From Ceratopteris richardii (Eukaryota; Streptophyta; Polypodiopsida; Polypodiales; Pteridaceae), in the NCBI GenBank assembly GCA_020310875.1, contig CM035406.1:228098942-228162941 (forward strand): 64,000 bases of DNA, in the 5' to 3' direction. The position numbers and the translations under genes were made by a program. The notes beneath the pieces are model-generated. The model was not told the origin of the DNA. It did not search any database and was given only the letters and a program-made list of their open reading frames with translations. Positions 22,946 through 34,347 of the stretch are shown here, one piece after another (positions within the stretch are counted from its first letter, which is position 1; every line of letters starts with the position of its first letter).

Positions 22946-23521
22946 ACACTCCCTATACTATTGAGAGAGTGGGAATTGAAGTTATTATTTAAACAATTTA
23001 AATAGATCTAATTTCTATATTTCTATACTACTATGAGGGTAAGAATGGATTTGTGACTCAAACAATTATAGTAGTTGATTAAAAAAAGGAATCAATCAAG
23101 GTATAAAAGTAAGAAATGCATTTGTGAGTCATAACATGTACACCTATGATTATTAAAAACAACATAAACAAAAAGTACACAAATGTAAGAGATGCATATG
23201 CGAGTCATAATATGTATGATACACAACAAAGATAATAACATAAAAAATAATAAATGAAGAAATAAACAATACTTGAATAGTATACTAAAGTAGCTCACAC
23301 AACTCTGGTCTTTGCTATTCTCTATTCTCTCTTATGCATCTAAAAAAAAAAAAACTCGCACAAACGTGTGATTTTTTATCAAATGTGGAGCTATATATTT
23401 TTTTGGTACGTTTAGCTTTTTAATCAAAAATATTTTCAATAAAAAATGTTTTTTATCAAAAGATCTTTTGATAGAAAAGATTTCCAATCAAAAAATAAGC
23501 ATCCATTTTTATTTAGAGATA
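22946..23521. other. AT-rich spacer
   Basis: Very AT-rich, with a run of twelve A at 23343-23354 and several complementary AAAAAT/ATTTTT stretches (23400-23480). No gene or defined element recognised. Confidence 0.45.
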
Positions 23522-24650
23522 TTTGAAGATCCCCAAATAAATCAACCATATTCAATTTTTTTCTATTATTCAATCAAATAAATGCAACATAGCTTACCAC
23601 AATGGTTGGCCCTTAATTCCTATAAATATGCATCTTCTGATTTAGACTCAGGTTCCATAATTTCACTCTCAGAATCTTCATAGGATTGCTCATCATTTGA
23701 GTATTGTTCCAAAATCATTAACATTAATAGACTTAGGTCATATCAATCTTTGTCCACCCATTTAGTCATAGTGATAGATTTCTCATTCACATACACATCT
23801 AAAGTGGCTAGAATCTCCATCCATCCATAGGGTTCAAAATCTTCATATGGAAATAGAGATCCATCAATGTGTATCTTCATGCATCCAAGATTGTTTGCTT
23901 AAACAAACACCATGGATAGAGATTTCATCTTCTTCTTTATGGATTGGATTCCAATAGAGAGGGGGAACATCTTTGGAAGAGAATTTGTGTAAATTTATCT
24001 TGCTGGTTGTTCCCCGGTGCTATAGATACAAGGAATTTATTCTCCAATCTTGCACTACCTTCAACTATTGCTTCAAGTGTCAAGGATGATCTTGCTTCAA
24101 TAAATTGACATATAGCCAAGGTATGTTTGAACTCCGCACTACACATTGTCAAACTGATATTTTCAAGTAGACCTAGTGGATGTTCAACATGACAATTTTC
24201 CAACTGAGGTTTCATTCAAGTTGGTGTCAAGCAAGTTTGTGCCACTCCTCTCATATCTCCATCCTCCCCTTCACTAAGTCCACCAACTTTGTCCATTGGA
24301 ACTTTCATAGTAGGTTGCCCTTCCTTGCGGGACATGGTCTCATAAGTGGGTTTGATATTCTTCATTTGAATTTCTAATGTATCCCATAGATGAGGTTTAA
24401 CTTTTAGAAACTCCTTAAAAGTTAATGTGAGTCACACCTTATCATTCTTGATTTTCTCCATGGTCCTAGATTTCTCTTCCGTTGATGTTGTCCTTCTATA
24501 TCTTAAGATAGGATTGCAAAGACAATCACACCTATATGCATACTCACATGTGTAGTTAGGCACAATAACAATGTTAATTGCATCAACAAATTCCAAACTT
24601 CGACACAACTCTTGTTCCATATCTTTATTACATTCTATTAGAGGCATCAA
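23522..24650 (-). pseudogene. Protease region and linker remnant of element J
   Basis: From 24430 the frame matches the F pre-protease segment (LWDTLEIQMK, PMDKVGGLSEGEDGD). It then jumps at about 24215 to EHPLGLLENISLTMC, which lies after the protease active site in F, so the catalytic Asp segment is deleted. Downstream, PYEDFEPYGWMEILATLD (near 23850-23800) matches the F linker. Stops and shifts are frequent. Confidence 0.7.
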
Positions 24651-25129
24651 ACTTCATAAAAGGAGGTTGAAAATCCTCTTCCTTTCCATCGATACTATTG
24701 GACTTTAGCTCAAAGGTCTTGAGCCCATGATGCTTCCGCGTTAGGTACAAAATGATTGATGTCACTAACCTCATCTTTCTCATGAGGTTCATTATTAGCT
24801 AATAATGTTTCTTATTCTTGTTGTACATCAAGTTTATTAGTTTGTAAGAAATCCTACAATTTCTCATCTTGAATTATCATCTCAAGAATGGAGGTTGGTG
24901 CTCTTTCTAGCATACCTTAGCAACTTCAATCACTATTTTGCAAATGGAGTCCGAGAACAAGTAACACTTAAAGAACCTTCTACCTTGATGAATCCTCAAG
25001 TACCTTCAAATTATTGGCTAAGTTATCTTCAATATCAATGCACTCTTTAGGAAAGTGTCTAAGGAAATAAGCCTCTTCACCTACAGTGGGGTTTTGAATC
25101 CTTCATGCTTGCTTGCTTAAAGCTATGGA

Positions 25130-26600
25130 TCAAAAGGAGGTGTTATATGTATCTCTCCTATTTGCAAATTCATCAATGAACTCATCCATCAGTTGTTCTA
25201 TATTGGTAAATATATTTTGGTTCAATGATTGGATCCAAGCAAAAGCTGGTCTTGGCAAGGTCAATCCAAAATCTTCAAGGTAGAAAAATAATTCATCAAT
25301 TTGTTCTTCTCTCAAGATGTTTAAAATAAGCCATGTGATCATAAGGATCATCCGATCCATCATAGTGTTTTTTCATGCATTTGACTACGTGAGAGTGTCT
25401 TAAACTCATACCTGTATCCAATGATGTAGACACTAAATCAACAATAAGATGCACACCTTGTCTTGCACCTACGGGAGGCATAACAATAGTAATCGAGATA
25501 GTGAATTGCACTTGTGGTCAAGGAGGGACATTGTTCCAAGTGAACTACCAATATTGGATTAGGCATAGCAACAGTGATTGAGATAGTGAATTGCACTTAT
25601 GGTTGAGGAGGGACATTGTTCCAATTGAACTACTTGAAATTAGGGTTTCCCAGCATCCCTTGATTTTTATTGGGATTGCATGATGAGGATGCCTGTCCAT
25701 TGAGAGAGAACACTAGTAATCCCATATAAGTGAGCTTGGGTTTCTCTGACTCTAGTAGATTCATGTATCTCCTCTATGTCATGCAATTCATAGATAGTGG
25801 CAAGATTCACACTAAAACCAATGACAGGCGTTGATGCATGCATTAGTCTATAAGTGTCCTCAATTAGGTGAATTTCAATCAAGCCATCATCTTGAGGAAA
25901 ATGGTCTCCTATCAAGATATTGAACACCATGAAATTTTCCCTAAGAATGGTAGCAGTTTCTTCATTGCTAGGATTGGTACGTTGAGTTGTTTCCTTTATG
26001 AAACCCATGTCATTAGACCTCTCTGATTGGTCAATGACCATATGTAGACTCCCCTTCTTATTCATATATAGGCCTACCTCAAATTTGATGACTAGCCTAG
26101 AGATCACTTCAGTGACTCGGGAATCTCTCAATTTTACTACAGAAATATTATTTCCATCTAGGTAGATTCTAACTCCAAGCAGATTTGTAGATACAAACTA
26201 CAAGGAAGTCCGATATTCTCCCTGGATTGTGGACATCACTTTAGCACTCAAACTAGGGGTATGCATGTCCTCATAGGCTGCCACACTTTCAAAATCAAAA
26301 TCACTAGACTACTTACAATGATTCGAAGGTACACTCCTACTAGTAGGAGCTCCATAGAAGAGACTACACTTCATCGACTACTTAGTACTCTCCTTGATCT
26401 CAAGTACATCAAATGTTAGAGACTCCCCATATCTCCCTGATCTACCATCAAAACCTTGTGTTGTCCTTATAGATCCATTAATTTGCCTATGCAAATGTGT
26501 CGTGCCTAGTCTCCTTGCATGAAATCGTGTGAAATTGAGAATTAGGGTTTTAGGGATCTTTGAGAATACTTGAGTTGCTAATTCACTCTCTCTCACACTC
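25130..26600 (-). pseudogene. Gag remnant of element J
   Basis: 26131-25667 contains VIKFEVGLYMNKKGSLHMV, aligned to the extra N-terminal domain in F (VVKFEEGAYIDKEGTMYVV). 25511-25130 is capsid: VVKCMKKHYDG, DDPYDHMAYFKHL, then after a shift YLEDFGLTLPRPAFAWIQSL, matching F VVKTMKNYFDG and FGLTLKGTALAWFQPL. The zinc knuckles were not found. 25100-24660 is too decayed to assign. Confidence 0.72.
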
Positions 26601-26929
26601 TACTTCTTACTAATTTATTGGTGTTCCTATAATCTGCACAATGAAAGCTTAGTTAGTTTGATGCACCTTTAAATATCCTTCACCACTTCAAATATCCTTT
26701 ACACTAAGGCTCAATCGACTCTTGGTTACCCTAGGTAATTTTTAGATGCATTTTTTTCTAAAACATATAGTCTTGTTTTTTCTCACTCCAACCATTCATA
26801 GATCCCAAGGAGGCTCTATATGCTCTCTAGTATAGCTCAAAAATTAGCATCTTAACTATTTTTTTCTTTTTCTCTCTCTCTTTGAACCAAATATCGTTTT
26901 TCTAACAACACCTATCCTAGGTAACACAC

Positions 26930-27180
26930 GACACTCAATACCTAGGTGTCAAAGACACCACCTAAATGACCAATTAACGTGAAACCATTGGTATTCTTGA
27001 CACGAACTTCATGACACTCAAGTGTTGCGACACTATGCAAATGTTAGTGAAATCAACTTCATGATAATGATACCTCGAAGGTGTCGGTGACACCTGAGGC
27101 AAAATGATATATGACACACCACACAAAACTACAGGACACACGGTACATGACACCTCAATGTCAAAAAAACTAGAAGAATT
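26930..27180 (-). repeat. Leader repeat array of element J (GTGTC/GACAC palindromes)
   Basis: About ten irregular copies of GACAC/GTGTC words at roughly 20-bp spacing, several paired as palindromes, for example AGGTGTCGGTGACACCT near 27077. It occupies the same position upstream of Gag as the arrays in A and F. Confidence 0.5.
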
Positions 27181-27329
27181 TTTTCAACACTATGACAATC
27201 GATGAGTATGGACAACACTATGGCAATTTCCAAGTGCGATTGCTCTCTCTCATGCTATTTCTTTTATTCAAATGACAGCCACCTTTGCAAATGACATGCA
27301 CCTTTTCAAATGAGCTCAAATTGACTTAT

Positions 27330-27481
27330 ATACATGCTCCCATAGTCATGTCCATTTTGCTTCGGATGGGAATTCAAGGATAAATACAAACCTAAGAATT
27401 AGGGTTGTACGCATGATCCCATACTCATGTCCATTCACACTTTGGATGGGAATTCCAAGATAAATACAACCCTAAGAATTA
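27330..27481. repeat. Two-copy tandem repeat of about 75 bp
   Basis: CTCATGTCCATT...GGATGGGAATTC and GATAAATACAA(A/C)CCTAAGAATTAG occur twice in direct succession. It may lie within the LTR of element J. Confidence 0.65.
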
Positions 27482-28540
27482 GTTAACTATGATACATGGT
27501 TGGGAGTGTGACACTAGAAGAATCGTCTTGCTGCACCATTACAAGGATTTAAAAATGTGGAATTACAATATCAAGAAGGTTTTGAAATGAAAAATTTGGG
27601 GACTCATTTTTTCTCTTCTCGATTGCTTCAGTACTTGTCTCGTCCTCATTGCACTAGTAAGCTTGGATTCCAAGCTAGTAAAATGCATGGGCACCATGTA
27701 TAAGACAAATCTAGTATCTTCGTGGCCTCCCACATAGTCAAATCTGGTGTAAAGCCTAGGAACATATCGAAGCAAAAATTAGAATTGCAGCACATGATGC
27801 CACCATGCTTAGTTCCAACCGTGTCAAAGATTGGACCAAATACGAAATTGTAGCAACTAACCATTCTTGGTGGCATAGATGCATAAGGAAAATTTTGGTT
27901 GTGGATTATGTATATAGTAGTGTTCGTGCCTATGTTAGATATAATCTTGTATATGATCCCCTTACGTGATGAAGACCATGACCACATATGACACAATATG
28001 AAGACATTATATATATTTTTTCTTCGTATAGTGTCCCAAGCTCTCGCTCGAAGATTCAACACCATCTAAGTCGACATAAAATAAAACAAAATGATCCCTA
28101 CCACGTTATGAATTTGAGGTGTACAATGGAATCACCATTGACAAGACCAAGAAACACACGAATCTTCCAACCACATGTTACCCCGACAAGCCCACCTAAT
28201 GGATAAACAATTGAATATTTGAAGCAAAGGATTTAAGGTATGAAGATGCCACTAATTATTCAACTTTGGGCCATGAAGAGTATGGAAGATCTCTTGGAAT
28301 AAGCAAAATAATATGTAGAGGTACCATCTCAAAGAGCTTGGAATCATTAGAGGCAATACAAGTCACTTTGTGCCTACTTTTGTAATTCTACCATGCAATT
28401 TTCACCTACTTGATACGTATCCCAACTCCACTCTTGTAAAGGCCAAGGATTCTTTGAGCCTATGTAGTAATCTTGACATTTTTTAGACTTTTCTAAAATT
28501 TCTACCACTTATTGAATCGACACTCAAATGAAGGCAAGGA
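27482..28540. other. Spacer without recognised genes
   Basis: Contains a 139-codon minus-strand open frame (28065-27646) and a 72-codon plus-strand frame. Neither shows motifs I recognise. Confidence 0.4.
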
Positions 28541-29056
28541 CTATTCTTGGACTAAGAAAGTGTAAGGAAGACTAAGCAAGGTGAGCATAGTCTAAGCTAG
28601 GAAAGAGAGAGAAGTGCAAGAGACACACAGTGTGCGACGCAGAGAAGTGAAGTGCAAGGTGTGCATGAAGAGTGACTAAGTAAGTGTGTAGAGAAGAGCT
28701 AAGCTAGTCCCTCAAGGATCCCAAGGTCTCATTGTAGTGTGAGCGTGCCGACAGAAGGTGTTCATCCCTCCCCCTTATTGGAAGCTTGGTGCAAGGTGTG
28801 CACAAGTGGAGGCTTGGAGAAGGTGGAGGTCTGGTGCAGAGGAGGCCGGCGGCAACAAGAGCTTGGGTATTTGGTATTTTGTAATTGAGCACTCTGTGGG
28901 ATTTTGCACAAAAGCATTGGATTGTATTGTGCATCACCATTGTATTTATCTTATTATAATCAATCAACAGAGGCTTCCAGTGTGTATCTTTCTTCTTGTC
29001 TTTCCCTTTTCTCCTACAAACACTCAAATCCCTTCTTGTCCAAGAATCCCCCAACA
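28541..29056 (+). repeat. 5' LTR of element H (left edge not determined)
   Basis: It ends at ...CCCCCAACA immediately before the primer-binding site. The last 75 bases resemble the sequence before the primer-binding site of element I (CTTTTCTCCTCTACAAACACTCAA against CTTTTCTCCTACAAACACTCAA). No TGTTGG start was located upstream, so the left boundary is nominal. Confidence 0.45.
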
Positions 29057-29061
29057 AAATT

Positions 29062-29080
29062 TGGCACGCCCAGTGGGACC
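29062..29080 (+). other. Primer-binding site of element H
   Basis: TGGCACGCCCAGTGGGACC follows the LTR end by five bases. TGG plus a GC-rich stretch at this place is typical for minus-strand priming by a tRNA 3' end; I do not assign the tRNA. Confidence 0.6.
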
Positions 29081-29221
29081 CAAGGAGATTTGAGCATAGG
29101 AGATTCCAAGTGCAAAGTGTGGAAGAGGTCAAGTGTCGATAGTACTACAATGCCACTTCATTGAGCTAGGAGGTAAATATTCTTGTCATTTATCTCATAC
29201 TAAGCGGACTATCAATAGTCC

Positions 29222-29344
29222 ATGACCGCAACTCGGTCCCAAACATTGAGGGTCACTTGCAAGCAAACAAGAAGGAAGGCTATTAGAAGATCCTCCAGTC
29301 CACTTTCTTCAACTTCATCAGTAAAGAGCATGGCAGGTCAGGTA
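29222..29344 (+). pseudogene. Gag N terminus of element H, interrupted
   Basis: 41 codons from ATG (MTATRSQTLR...SMAGQV), basic and serine-rich like the start of many plant gypsy Gags. The frame continues after element G at 34348 (VDLETLLSRL). The interruption falls at the duplicated AGGTA, which overlaps the codons for Q and V. Confidence 0.75.
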
Positions 29345-29651
29345 TGTTACACATATTTTTTACACTTATGTGTTCCTCGAGTAGCTTTGATGTGAACCTT
29401 TTCTCTATACATGGGCACTTTTTACTCTAGTGCTGGCTAGAGGTTTTTTCCCCATGTTACCACATACTTGATACTCTCATATGTGGTGTGGTACTTTGTA
29501 CTGAGGGATATTATTCAGCTCTTACTTCAGTTCAGTTCATCGTCAATAGAGAGAGCTATTCCAGCCATCATCTTCTCTGTGTGTCTTGCTGTGTTTGTGC
29601 TCTTTGTGTGTGCTTCTTGTGTGTCTCTCGCACTTCTACACACACCCAACA
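29345..29651 (+). repeat. 5' LTR of element G
   Basis: TGTTACACATATTT...ACACACCCAACA, nearly identical to 34038-34342. Begins TGTT and ends AACA. Confidence 0.95.
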
Positions 29652-29652
29652 G

Positions 29653-29663
29653 TGGTATTAGAG
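29653..29663 (+). other. Primer-binding site of element G (initiator tRNA-Met type)
   Basis: TGGTATTAGAG follows the LTR by one base. The usual plant copia site is TGGTATCAGAGC, complementary to initiator tRNA-Met; here C is T at one position. Confidence 0.85.
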
Positions 29664-29938
29664 AAGGTTCAACTCCTTCTCAAGTTTTGGTTTTTTGCAT
29701 CGCGGCGCGCGCGCACTTGTAACAGTGCAAATCGACTTCGAAGCATAGAACTGTGAATTTCAGCAGGCAGGAAACATTTCCAACAGGTGCACTGGTGCAC
29801 TGGAGTTTTACCCCCATTTTGAAGACATTCGTGCAGTTAGAATCACCATCAGAGTGATGGTTTGTGAGCTGAAATTTTAGCACTTATTTCAGCTTTCGTC
29901 GAAATGAAGATTTTGTCACATTCTTGTTCCTTAGTGAA

Positions 29939-30848
29939 ATGGCGGGCAACAATGACTTGTTTGGCATGCTTCAAGCTGAAGATAAGCTTGATGGGACCAA
30001 CTATCCGATGTGGTCTTACATGATGAAGCATGTTCTTGTTGCAAAACAAACTTTGGAACATAGTGGCAGATGTAGATCGAAGACCGACAGGTGCTTCTAC
30101 TTCACAGTCTACTATCACAGATGGAGCTTCTTCTTCGAGTACAGTGGTTTCTCCTTGTGTTGCATACTTGAGGAAGCAACTTGAGGATGTATGTATGGCT
30201 GAAAATGAGTCAGTGGATGTGTATGTGACACGCATCAAGGACTTGAAAGAGCAATTGGCAAACATAGATGCGATCATTCCGGATGCATCACTCATTTCTA
30301 CATTGTTGAAAGGATTGTCGAAATCTTTTCAAAGCTTTGCTACTACACTCCGTTTGGTTGCAAAGGGAAATCCTAATATGTATACATTTGATGAGGTTGT
30401 GTCTCTTCTTTTGCAAGAAGAGCAATCTAGAGTGAATAGGAGTGGTTTGATTGAGGGAACGCAAGCACTTGCTATCTCACAAAAGGGGAAAAGCAAGTAT
30501 GGTTCAGCTTTGGGTTCATCAAAACCAAAGCCTCAAGCTTTGTCTTCCACTCATTCCTCTAAGGATGGTGATTTGCAAAAGAAGAAGAGATGCAAATATT
30601 GCCGGAAGGCTGGTCATACTATTGATGAGTGTAGAAAGCTTGCTAAATGCAATGAAAAGAAGAAGGAATCTGGCATGTCTATTGCTGAAAATTCAGCAAA
30701 TGCAAAGAATGATGAAGCTAACATGGCTCAAGATTTTTGGGCATGCATTGTTACATGCCATTATGATGCTTCTTTACATTCTAAATGTATGGTTGTGAGT
30801 GAGGCTGATTTGGATTGGTTCTTTGAAGTGGTACTTCAAAGCACATAA
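29939..30848 (+). pseudogene. Gag of element G, with one frameshift
   Basis: The start is ATG 29939 (MAGNNDLFGMLQ, LDGTNYPMWSYMM), a standard copia Gag opening. An extra A in the run near 30044-30052 shifts the frame; translation continues in the frame of 30030-30848 with NIVADVDRRPTG, a UBN2-type core (YLRKQLEDV, VTRIKDLKEQLA) and a zinc knuckle C-X2-C-X4-H-X4-C at 30592-30633 (CKYCRKAGHTIDEC). The frame then runs toward protease. Confidence 0.85.
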
Positions 30849-32110
30849 CATCATGCAAAATATTTTTTGCCTCTTTAAAAGATGCACCTAAAGGAGGACA
30901 TGTGGTGTGTGCAAACAATGCTTCTTATCCTATCATTGGAGTAGGAGAAATTGAGCTTACGGCTGCAAATGGAGGTGTGATTCTCTTGAAAAATGCATTG
31001 TATGTGCCTGGTATCAAGAAGAACTTAATTTCAATTGTGTTGATTGCCAAAGCTGGAATTCATGTACACTTTGTTGATGATAAGTGTATGGTTCATGATT
31101 TCAACAATGGCGATGTTATTGTGCTGTCCGGTACATTATGTAATGGTTTGTATCGCATGGATACATACAAGAGGGCTGCCTCGAATGCCTTAGTTGCTCA
31201 TACTTCTTCCATGGTTGAAATGGAGCTTTGGCATGCTCGTTTTGGTCATTTAAACTTCAATAGTTTGCTCAACTTGCAAAAGAAGGACATGGTTATTGGC
31301 TTTCCTACACTTGATTCCATTGAAAAGCATGCATGTGAAGGTTGCATTCTTGGAAAAATGCATCGTGCTTCTTTTCCAAAAGATGGTCATACACACACTA
31401 CAAGAAAATTGCAACTTGTTCATAGTGATGTATGTGGTCCGGTCAAGACCCCATCTTTTGGGAAGCATGCATATTTTGTTACCTTCATTGATGATGCTAC
31501 TCGCCATACATGGGTGTATTCTATGAAAGCAAAGAATGAGGTATTTTCTTGCTTCACAGCATTTTTAGCTATGGCTGAAAATTTTTCTTTACAAAAGCTT
31601 TTGACTCTACGCACGGATCGTGGTGGTGAATACATGTCACATGAGTTTAATGCTTTTCTTCGTGAAAGAGGTATTTCACACCAATGTACGTTGCCATATA
31701 CACCTCAACAAAATGGTGTTGTCGAGCATAAAAATAGAACTCTACTTGAAATGGCACGATGTATGGTTAAAGGAAAGCATCTTCCTGATAGGTTTTGGAT
31801 GAAAGCGGTCATGTGTGCAAATTATGTGTTGAATCGCTGCCCCACAAAAGCATTGAGAGTCATCACTCCTTATGAGGCTTGGAATGGTCATAAGCCTATG
31901 ATTAGTCATATACGTGTGTTTGGTTGTTTGGCATATGCTCTTGTGCCATCACAACAACGTCACAAACTTGATGACAAGGCAAATAAATGTATATTTGTTG
32001 GTTATAGTGCTTAAAGTAAGGGATATCGGTTGTACCATCCATTGACGAACACAATTATTGTGAGTCGAGATGTGGTATTTGCTGAAAAATTCAGTTTTCC
32101 CTCTACTTGA
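30813..32110 (+). pseudogene. Protease and integrase of element G
   Basis: The protease active site is broken by a one-base deletion at 30826/30827, inside the catalytic Asp codon (WFF, then SGTSKHITSC in the next frame). The open frame 30902-32014 continues with YVPGIKKNLISI, the integrase zinc module (H..H..CEGC) and a full D,D,E core: HSDVCGP, RTDRGGEY and NGVVEHKNR. It stops at TAA 32012 in GYSA*SKGYRLY, where copia elements often have Gln, then continues to about 32109. Confidence 0.88.
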
Positions 32111-32643
32111 ATGCAAAAAACTGCCAACAGTTAGATCACAAGATGTGTTTGATACACTCATGCCTTTGTTCCAAAATGGTGCGCTTGACTATGGCCATGT
32201 AGACTAGCCAACTGAGGTTCAAAAGGGCTGAAAAATTGCAGCCAAATAGGGCTGAAAATGCAAAGAATTTCCAGCCAAACATGGCTGAAAAATTTAACTC
32301 AAAAGATGTCCAAACTGCTGGAAATTTCCAGCCACATATGGCTGAACACTTGCATCAAAATATGGGTGAGCATGAAATTCAGCCCACGTATGATGTACAT
32401 GTTGAAGATGTATTACATAATGAATGCATGTCGAGTGCACAATCTATGCCAAAGTGGCTGAAACAAACTTTGCAGGACAGCAAATTGAGTGCACCTTTAC
32501 TTGGTAGAACAAGATCAAGCTCTCACCATGCATCAAGTAATTTTGTGGATTATTCTCTTATTGCCACAACATGTAATGAAGAGCCACTTTCTTTTGAAAA
32601 TGCATGTGACGATCCACAATGGATGAGTGCTATGCAATCATAA
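32111..32643 (+). pseudogene. Integrase-RT linker of element G
   Basis: Low-complexity linker. 32236-32643 contains repeated QPNMAE/QPHMAE words and ends at TAA 32641-32643 directly before the RT frame, in the same frame (MQS*MDS). Confidence 0.7.
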
Positions 32644-34037
32644 ATGGATTCCATACATAGGAATGGTACTTGGGAGTTATGTGAATTTCCAAAAGGAAAG
32701 AATGCCATTGGCACAAAGTGGGTTTACAAGATTAAGAGAAAATCTGATGATAGCATTGATCGCTACAAAGCTAGATTGGTTGCCAAAGGATATGCACAAC
32801 AATATGGCATTGACTATGAGGAAACTTTTGCACCTACTGCATGCATGACTACCATTCGTACCGTGGTTGCATTGGCTGCCCATCGAGGTTGGAAAGTGCA
32901 TCAGTTGGACATAAAAACAACCTTCTTGAATGGTGATTTGCAAGAAGAGGTCTATGTGAAGCAACCTCCTGGATTTTCTATGAAAGGGAAAGAGCATATG
33001 GTTTGTCGCTTTCATAAAGCCTTGTATGGTCTCAAGCAAGCTCAACGTGCATGGTATTACAAAATACATACGCACTTGATTACTCTTGGCTTCACATGTA
33101 GTCCGATTGAAAGCACATTCTATGTACGCAAAAATGGGGCTGATCTTATAGTGCTTGTTCTTTATGTCGATGACATACTCTTGACTGGGTCATGTGATGC
33201 AAAACTTGACATTCTTATGGCTGATTTGCAGCATACTTTTGATGTCACTTATCTTGGTCTTTTGAGCTACTATCTTGGCATCCAGTTTGTATCCGTTGAG
33301 GGGGGGAATTGTTATGCATCAAGCAAAGTATGTTGAAAAACTACTTCAACGTTTTGACTTTGAGGATTGTAAGCCAGTTTCCACACCAGTTGAGACAAGA
33401 TTCAGGTTCTCAGTTGAGGATTCTAGTGATGCATTTGACACTTCTCTTTATCAGCAAGTTGTGGGATGTCTTATATATGCATGTAACACAAGGCCGGATA
33501 TACAATATGCAGTTTCCCAGCTGAGTCGATTCATGCATAGCCCTGGCACTAAGCATTGGCAAGCGGTGAAACGTGTATTTAGATATCTTCGAGGCACTTT
33601 GAGCTTAGGTCTCTTTTATGGCAGAGATGTTCAGCCATGCTTGCATGCTTTTATAGATAGTGATTGGGTTGGTTGTTATGATACTCACGTGTCCACTAGT
33701 GGTAATTTCTTTTTCCTTGGAGACTCATGCATATCTTGGTTGAGTAAGAAGCAACCTACAATGGCGACATCAAGTTATGAAGCTGAGTACAGGGCAGTTT
33801 TCACAGCTAGAGTGGAGTGTATATGGCTGAGACGCCTATTGATGGATCTTTGCATGGAGATTGATGCTGCTATGCATATTCTCACAAATAGTCAGAGTGC
33901 TTTGGCTGTTGCACGAAACCCAGTGTTTCATGCATGGACCAAACATATTGAGGTGCATTATCACTATGTGAAAGAGTGCCTTCATGCAGGAGATATTGAT
34001 TTGGTATATGTGCCTACTCATTCGCTCCAGGGGGGTT
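32644..34037 (+). pseudogene. Reverse transcriptase-RNase H of element G
   Basis: 32644-33336 has the copia RT motifs GTKWVYKIK, ARLVAKGYAQ, QLDIKTTFLNG and the active site YVDDILLTG. A run of seven G at 33300-33306 shifts the frame, probably by one extra G. The next frame (33275 on) continues with HQAKYVEKLL, the RNase H DSDWVGC, SSYEAEYRA and HIEVHYHYVKE. It ends in VPTHSLQG without the usual FTKAL tail, next to the polypurine tract. Confidence 0.88.
34029..34035 (+). other. Polypurine tract of element G
   Basis: AGGGGGG two bases before the TGTTAAAC start of the 3' LTR, the expected primer for plus-strand synthesis. Confidence 0.8.
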
Positions 34038-34342
34038 TGTTAAACATATTTGTTACACTTATGTGTTCCTCGAGTAGCTTTGATGGGAACATTTTCCCTA
34101 TACATGGGCACTTTTTACTCTAGTGCTGGCTAGAGGTGTTTTCCCCATGTTACCACATACTTGATACTCTCATATGTGGTGGTACTTTGTACTTAGGGAT
34201 ATTATTCAGCTCTTACTTCAGTTCAGTTCATCGTCAATAGAGAGAGCTATTCCAGCCATCGTCTTCTCTGTGTGTCTTGCTGTGTTTGTGATCTTTGTGT
34301 GTGCTTCTCGTGTGTCTCTCGCACTTCTACACACACCCAACA
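34038..34342 (+). repeat. 3' LTR of element G
   Basis: TGTTAAACATATTT...ACACACCCAACA, nearly identical to 29345-29651, followed by target duplication AGGTA at 34343-34347. Confidence 0.95.
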
Positions 34343-34347
34343 AGGTA

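Larger units (their letters stand above)
23522..27200 (-). mobile_element. Element J: degenerate family 1 Ty3/gypsy element
   Basis: Minus-strand order: a leader array (27180-26930), Gag N-terminal domain, capsid, protease flank, protease C-terminal part and linker, ending at 23522. All aligned pieces match element F in order. RT and everything after are absent. The 5' LTR should lie around or beyond 27200, but its edges are not clear. Confidence 0.72.
29345..34342 (+). mobile_element. Element G: nearly complete Ty1/copia retrotransposon
   Basis: About 5.0 kb with 307- and 305-bp LTRs that differ at few positions by eye, a primer-binding site, Gag, protease, integrase, RT, RNase H and a polypurine tract. 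Target duplication AGGTA flanks both ends (29340-29344 and 34343-34347). It sits in the same orientation as H, inside its gag. Pol is inactivated by single-base frameshifts and stop codons, listed under the parts. Little LTR divergence points to a fairly recent insertion. Confidence 0.95.

Noticed and set aside
28704-29132. 142-codon minus-strand ORF and 111-codon plus-strand ORF.
   Set aside because: They overlap the LTR and primer-binding site of element H and show no motif.
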